In this document: piece by piece, positions 60,074 through 64,000 of the stretch
How the letters are laid out: every line of letters starts with the position of its first letter
Position numbering within the stretch: position 1 is the stretch's first letter
NCBI GenBank assembly: GCA_022760435.1
Contig: JALEFY010000005.1
Span: 216,325-280,324, forward strand
From: Neomegalonema sp.
GTDB lineage: Bacteria > Pseudomonadota > Alphaproteobacteria > Rhodobacterales > Rhodobacteraceae
Length of the DNA: 64,000 nucleotides
Reading direction: 5' to 3'
Notes under the pieces: model-generated
Database searches by the model: none
Told to the model about the DNA's origin: nothing
Seen by the model: only the letters and a program-made list of their open reading frames with translations
Position numbers and translations under genes: made by a program

Positions 60074-60853
60074 ATGGCCCTTGATGACATCGTCCAGTCA
60101 GAGACGCGAGATCACGTAGGTCTGATCACCCTACACAGGCCCGAAGCGCTCAACGCTCTGAATAGCGAATTGATGCGGGCGCTGGGCGTGATCCTGCGCC
60201 GGTTCGACGAGGACGAAGGTGTTGGCGCCATCGTAATCACTGGCAGTGACAAGGCCTTCGCCGCCGGTGCCGACATTCTGGAGATGAAGGACAAGTCCTT
60301 CGCCGAAGTCTTTCTGGAAGATTTCATCACTTCTGAGTGGGAAGTTATCCGGACAATCCGTAAGCCGGTGATCGCCGCTGTCGCGGGCTATGCGCTGGGC
60401 GGGGGCTGCGAACTGGCGATGATGTGTGACTTCATCATCGCTGCCGAGAATGCGAAATTCGGCCAGCCCGAGATCAATCTGGGCATCATTCCGGGCTCGG
60501 GCGGCACCCAGCGCCTCGCGCGTTTTGTCGGCAAGTCGAAAGCGATGGAAATGTGCCTCACCGGCCGCTTCATGGATGCTGCCGAAGCCGAGCGTTGCGG
60601 TCTGGTCAGCCGGGTGGTGGCGCCCGAGAATCTGATCGAAGATGCGATCAAGACCGCCGCCAAGATCGCGGAGAAATCGGGCATCGCCGTGCGCGCGACC
60701 AAGGAATGCGTCAATCGCGCCTATGAGACTTCCCTGTCCGAAGGCGTGTTGTTCGAGCGACGGCTGTTTCATTCCTTGTTTGCGACCGAAGATCAGGCCG
60801 AAGGCATGGCCGCCTTCGCAGAGAAAAGACAGGCGCAATTCAAGAATCGTTAG
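60074..60853 (+). CDS. Enoyl-CoA hydratase
   Basis: Crotonase-fold enzyme of 259 residues; hydrates 2-enoyl-CoA in fatty-acid breakdown. The oxyanion hole segments are [11 protein letters not shown] and [20 protein letters not shown]. The two catalytic glutamates fit [31 protein letters not shown] lies seven bases before ATG 60074. Its place between fpg and rpsT is common in alphaproteobacteria. EchA/FadB-type short-chain activity is likely. Confidence 0.93.
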   Translation: MALDDIVQSETRDHVGLITLHRPEALNALNSELMRALGVILRRFDEDEGVGAIVITGSDKAFAAGADILEMKDKSFAEVFLEDFITSEWEVIRTIRKPVIAAVAGYALGGGCELAMMCDFIIAAENAKFGQPEINLGIIPGSGGTQRLARFVGKSKAMEMCLTGRFMDAAEAERCGLVSRVVAPENLIEDAIKTAAKIAEKSGIAVRATKECVNRAYETSLSEGVLFERRLFHSLFATEDQAEGMAAFAEKRQAQFKNR

Positions 60854-60964
60854 ATCGTTCATGGATCCGGCACTTGACCAGAAGCGCAAGCTGAGACACA
60901 AACACGTCTTTCCAGATATCCACAGCGGCCTGCCGCTGATCGAACGCAAGAGAGTGTAAGACAC

Positions 60965-61237
60965 ATGGCAAACACGGCACAGGCCCGCAAACGTATCCGC
61001 CAGGCCGCCAAACGCACCGCGATCAACAAATCGCGCAAGACGATGGTTCGCGGCTTCATCCGCAAGGTCGAGGAAGCAATCGCATCCGGCGATGCGGACG
61101 CAGCTAAGGAAGCCCTGCGTGTTGCGCAGCCGCAGATCATCCGCGGCGCGAACAAGGGCATCCTTCACCACAAGACCGCATCGCGGAAGGTTTCGCGCCT
61201 GGCGCAGCGCGTCAAGACGATGATGCCCCTCGCGTAA
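60965..61237 (+). CDS. rpsT: 30S ribosomal protein S20
   Basis: Small-subunit protein that binds 16S rRNA. It has 90 residues; [25 protein letters not shown] and [22 protein letters not shown] are unmistakable. It lies upstream of dnaA on the same strand, as in many alphaproteobacteria, and has its own terminator at 61381-61408. Confidence 0.98.
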   Translation: MANTAQARKRIRQAAKRTAINKSRKTMVRGFIRKVEEAIASGDADAAKEALRVAQPQIIRGANKGILHHKTASRKVSRLAQRVKTMMPLA

Positions 61238-61380
61238 CGCAAAGGTTTTGTGACGGTCTCGCTGTCCATGCAGGACCGGCGATGTCAAAAGACTGAAGAA
61301 AAATTGTCGCAAAGGTCAAAAACCGCTTCTGACCAAGTTCTGAACAAGAATCAATTCTGAGCGGTTTCTGGATCCAATTT

Positions 61381-61408
61381 GGCATCGGCACGCGCCGGTG
61401 CCTTTTTT
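61381..61408 (+). terminator. Rho-independent terminator of rpsT
   Basis: GGCATCGGC, loop ACGC, GCCGGTGCC, then six T residues and GTTC. Nine pairs with one T-G wobble. It lies 143 bases after the rpsT stop and isolates dnaA transcription from rpsT. Confidence 0.9.
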
Positions 61409-62054
61409 GTTCTGTGGCTTCTTGGTCAAAAAGAATAAATTTTTCCGGTACTTCCGAACAGATTGGAACTTTGTTAAGTCTGTCTCCGGAGAGAGTCGAG
61501 CGAGGAGAAACCAATGAAATGAACGTGTCGGCACCTTTTCAGGTGATGCCGACCGCTTCGCAGCCGATATAAGGCTGCCACCTTCCTTCTGGACATATTT
61601 CGAAAATGCCTAATGCCAGGGAGCAATTCAAACTGCCTGAGCAGCGGCCGGAAAAGCGTCGGGAAACCGATCAAATGTCCCAGCAGGAGGTTTTGTCCGG
61701 CAATGTTTTTAACGCCGGATTACGACCCTGAAGCGATGTGAGTGACCTTGGTCCCCGGCGTGTATGCCGTGTTGTTTGTCTGCCGGTCCGGACCTGGTCA
61801 ACAGAAGCGAGGGATAGCGTCCGCATATAGGCGGGCGATCAGTCCTTGGCTCTGGCGTAGTTTTGAAATCGCGGATGGTTTTGAAGGCGATCTCGGTGAC
61901 ATGGGTCCCAAAGACAACATGGGCGCCAAGGGCAAGCTGTCGGGTGGAAGGCCCACAGTCGGTCCAGTGGCTCATAAATTCAGGCCAGTGAAACTGGCCG
62001 ATATAAGATGCCCTGCCGAGATCTCGGGCTAATCATAAGAAAGGGAAAAGGGGA
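61409..62054 (+). promoter_or_regulatory. Long non-coding dnaA upstream region with several hairpins
   Basis: 646 bases without a credible gene. Visible structures are GTCGGCA/TGCCGAC around 61528-61554, GCAGCC/GGCTGC just after, TCCGGC/GCCGGA near 61697-61719, the palindrome GGTCCGGACC, and a tight GGCCAGT-GAA-ACTGGCC hairpin at 61983-61999. The 11-mer GCCGATATAAG occurs at 61563-61573 and 61997-62007; the second copy ends 47 bases before the dnaA ATG. A CtrA-like half-site pair TTAA-N7-TTAC is at 61709-61723. It probably holds the dnaA promoter, and perhaps an untranslated RNA. No DnaA-box cluster was found. Confidence 0.6.
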
Positions 62055-63557
62055 ATGGGAGAATCCATTACCGGGGTTCAGTATTGGGAAAACGTCAAAT
62101 CAGCACTGCGCAATGCGGTGGATGAGGGCGCCTATACCAGCTGGATCGAACCGCTTTATCTCGAGCAGTACACCCAAAACACGGCTGTTATCGCGGCACC
62201 GAGCCGCTTCATTTCGGATCGGGTCGAGTCCGATTTCGGAGACAAGATCAAGAAACTCTGGCGCGATCTCGACGAGGGGCTTGAGAATCTCAAATTCGCC
62301 GTTCGCCGCGATCAGGCCAAGCCGGGTACGGTGCGCAAGATCAGCGCCGCGAGCCCGTTTCGGCTCGATGGTGGCAAGCTCGCATCGCCCAAATTCGGTT
62401 CCGCCAAGCTCGCATCTGCAAAGGGTGCCGAGCCGGGCAAAACCGTGCCTGCGCAGCCCGCGCCGGTCAATGATCGCCTGAGCCGAATTCGGTCCATCGC
62501 GCTGGATCCCAGCTACACGTTCGAAAACTTCGTCGTCGGCAAACCGAACCAGTTCGCCCATGCCTCGGCCCTGAGCGCTGCCGAGTCGAAAAGCCCGGTC
62601 TACAAGCCGCTGTTCCTTTATGGTGAGACCGGTCTGGGCAAGAGCCACCTGCTGCATTCCATCGCCTGGAAGCGGCGGACCCTGTTCCCCGAAGAGCAGA
62701 TCATGTTTGTCTCGGCTGACACGTTCCTGGTCGAGTTCATCGGCGCGATGCGCCAGCGCGATACGCTCAGTTTCAAGGATCTGTTTCGCAATGTCGATGT
62801 GCTGATCATCGATGATATCCACCAGATCCTCGACAAGAAGACGTCGACACAGGAAGAATTCTTCCACACTTTCGACGCCCTCTCCGAGCAGAGCCGCCAC
62901 ATCATCCTGTCGGCTGATCGTAGCCCTCTGGCTTTGGAGGCGCTTGACGAACGCCTGCGCTCGCGACTGGCCTGGGGGCTGCAAGCCGATATCGGCGCGA
63001 CCGATTACAGCCTGCGGCTCAATATCCTGAACGCCAAGATCGAGGCAGCCCGTCAGACCGCGCCGGGCCTGCAAGTCGATATGAAGGTGCTCGACTTCCT
63101 CGCCCACCGTCTGGTGACCAATGTTCGTGTGCTGGAAGGGGCTCTGACCAGCCTGATTGCGTACAGCACGATGATGGGCCAAGCGATCACCATCGAGCTG
63201 GCACAGCAGCGTCTGGCGCAGCTCATCAAGATCTCTGATCGCAAGATCTCGATCGAAGAGATCCAGCGCCAGGTTGCCGCCCATTACAAGATCGGGCTCG
63301 GCGACATGACCTCGACCAGCCGCGCGCGCTCGGTGGCCCGCCCGCGTCAGGTGGCGATGTATCTGAGCAAACAGCTCACGACGCGCACGCTGGGCGATAT
63401 CGCCTCTCGTTTCCGCAAGGACCACACAACGGTCATGCATGCGGTGAAGCGGGTGGATGAGCTGCGGCAGGTCGATGCGACCTTCGACGATGATGTCGAA
63501 GCCCTGCGTCGCCATCTGGAGGGCAGCTCCGGCGCTGAAAGCCTGAACGGCATCTGA
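62055..63557 (+). CDS. dnaA: Chromosomal replication initiator protein DnaA
   Basis: Initiator AAA+ ATPase, 500 residues. Domain I (about 8-85) has YWENVKSALRNAV and TSWIEPLYLE. A poorly conserved linker follows. The AAA+ domain begins at YTFENFVVGKPNQFAHASALS; Walker A is GETGLGKSH (usually GGxGLGKTH), Walker B is VLIIDDIHQI, and the arginine-finger area is LDERLRSRLAWGL. Domain IV carries the DNA-binding signature RPRQVAMYLSKQLTTRTL and KDHTTVMHAVKRV. AAAAGGGGA precedes ATG 62055. A terminator lies at 63674-63694. Confidence 0.97.
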   Translation: MGESITGVQYWENVKSALRNAVDEGAYTSWIEPLYLEQYTQNTAVIAAPSRFISDRVESDFGDKIKKLWRDLDEGLENLKFAVRRDQAKPGTVRKISAASPFRLDGGKLASPKFGSAKLASAKGAEPGKTVPAQPAPVNDRLSRIRSIALDPSYTFENFVVGKPNQFAHASALSAAESKSPVYKPLFLYGETGLGKSHLLHSIAWKRRTLFPEEQIMFVSADTFLVEFIGAMRQRDTLSFKDLFRNVDVLIIDDIHQILDKKTSTQEEFFHTFDALSEQSRHIILSADRSPLALEALDERLRSRLAWGLQADIGATDYSLRLNILNAKIEAARQTAPGLQVDMKVLDFLAHRLVTNVRVLEGALTSLIAYSTMMGQAITIELAQQRLAQLIKISDRKISIEEIQRQVAAHYKIGLGDMTSTSRARSVARPRQVAMYLSKQLTTRTLGDIASRFRKDHTTVMHAVKRVDELRQVDATFDDDVEALRRHLEGSSGAESLNGI

Positions 63558-63673
63558 CTGGACCAGGTCGGGGCCCCTGTTGTGCGGGGCTTCGACAAAA
63601 CCGGGCCAGTGCGCGCTTGTGACCGACAGGTAAGCCAGCGATGATCTTCTGGTAAAACGAAACGACAGGAAAG

Positions 63674-63694
63674 AGGCGGCGCGGCCGCCTTTTT
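63674..63694 (+). terminator. Rho-independent terminator after dnaA
   Basis: AGGCGGC, loop GCG, GCCGCCT, then four further T residues. Seven strong pairs with a T-tract, 117 bases past the dnaA stop. Confidence 0.85.
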
Positions 63695-63763
63695 CCATGT
63701 TTACGGCTCGCCCTTGCCAAGGCCCAGCAGGCGAGCCCCAAAAAACCCGCGATCACAATCAAA

Positions 63764-64000
63764 TGGCGTGAGATAGGCACCGAGCCCAAAGGGCGAGGCA
63801 AGCGCGACGGCTCAATCGACGCGATTTCGCGACCCCGCGATGCGCTATGAATCGCTTTGGCGCCGGGCGGGCAGCCCGCCCCATCGGAGCCATGAGCGAA
63901 GCGAACTGGCGTGAGATTGACACCGAGCCCGAAGGGCGAGGCAAGCGCGACCGCGCGCCGGGCGGTCAGCCCGCCCCATCGGAGCCGTGAGCGAAGCGAA
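63764..64000. repeat. Compound direct repeat running off the window end
   Basis: Two modules recur. Module A (45 bases, starting TGGCGTGAGAT) is at 63764-63808 and 63907-63951. Module B (46 bases, starting GCGCCGGGCGG and ending GAGCGAAGCGAA) is at 63860-63905 and 63955-64000. Copies differ at only a few positions. In the first unit the modules are separated by 51 bases, in the second by three. Module B contains an internal GC inverted repeat (GGGCGG...CCGCCC type). No gene is recognised here, and short open frames over it share repeated peptides only because of the DNA repeat. Confidence 0.8.

Noticed and set aside
60916..60924. ATATCCACA, one mismatch from a DnaA box, near rpsT/dnaA
   Set aside because: A single imperfect box without a cluster or AT-rich unwinding element is not evidence for oriC. 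I saw no further boxes in the dnaA upstream region.
60861..60959. A 32-codon frame between the enoyl-CoA hydratase gene and rpsT
   Set aside because: No Shine-Dalgarno and no recognisable family. It probably covers the rpsT promoter and leader.
63433..63944. Two minus-strand frames after dnaA that begin with similar peptides (MPRPLGSV and MPRPSGSV)
   Set aside because: The similarity comes from the DNA repeat itself. There is no ribosome-binding site, and one frame runs into the dnaA terminator and coding region.

Overview
The window looks like a contiguous piece of an alphaproteobacterial chromosome. It is GC-rich, densely packed and mostly housekeeping. The alphaproteobacterial signs are a combined mdh/suc/sdh/lpd TCA-cycle block, zapE beside sdh, fpg-ubiE-ubiB and rpsT next to dnaA, an ethylmalonyl-CoA-pathway type hydratase (Mch), and a BacNaV-type cation channel of the kind frequent in marine Rhodobacterales/Hyphomonadaceae-like bacteria. 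No insertion sequence, CRISPR array, tRNA or rRNA gene was recognised. The family-level placement is inference.

Layout. 1-1690 (-): start of the ATP synthase operon (atpH, partial atpA). 1964-6694: priA (-) diverging from fsa, a DUF484 protein and xerC (+). 6750-17126 (-): TCA block, transcribed mdh > sucC > SAM methyltransferase > sucD > (terminator) > sucA > sucB > lpd. 17456-22642 (-): an envelope lipid/lipoprotein trafficking operon, with a giant MMPL-LolA-like open frame, an outer-membrane porin-like protein and a TetR regulator. 22940-26746 (+): BacNaV-like channel, GNAT acetyltransferase, CoA-ester lyase and mesaconyl-CoA hydratase. 26920-31665 (+): sdhC-sdhD-sdhA-[glycosyltransferase]-sdhB. 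31808-35112: secreted NAGPA-like protein, zapE (-) and an MFS transporter. 35331-43186: leuC, leuD, secreted nuclease-like protein, PemK-like protein, leuB, small membrane protein, secreted protein (-), asd, and two unknowns. 43208-48022 (-): dnaN > recF > gyrB. 48285-55514 (+): a 2409-residue hybrid NRPS-PKS. 55537-58958 (-): ubiE > ubiB > MaoC/HTD2-like hydratase. 59062-63557 (+): mutM, enoyl-CoA hydratase, rpsT and dnaA. 63764 to the end: a compound direct repeat that runs off the window.

How the genes fit together. Much of the window is central carbon metabolism. mdh, sucCD, sucAB-lpd and sdhCDAB cover 2-oxoglutarate to oxaloacetate. The CoA lyase and Mch pair handles C4/C5 CoA esters of the ethylmalonyl-CoA (acetate assimilation) route, which feeds the same cycle. 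A replication/repair block (dnaA, dnaN, recF, gyrB, mutM, priA, xerC) flanks the most unusual gene. This is a single-polypeptide assembly line with order TE-A-T-KS-AT-KR-T. It has an N-terminal thioesterase, no condensation domain and no terminal release domain, and its adenylation pocket appears to lack the Asp that normally binds an alpha-amino group. Other points of interest are an in-frame fusion of an MMPL transporter to a LolA-like protein across an A7 tract that carries a perfect Shine-Dalgarno, a glycosyltransferase inside the sdh operon, a methyltransferase between sucC and sucD, and an orphan PemK-like protein.
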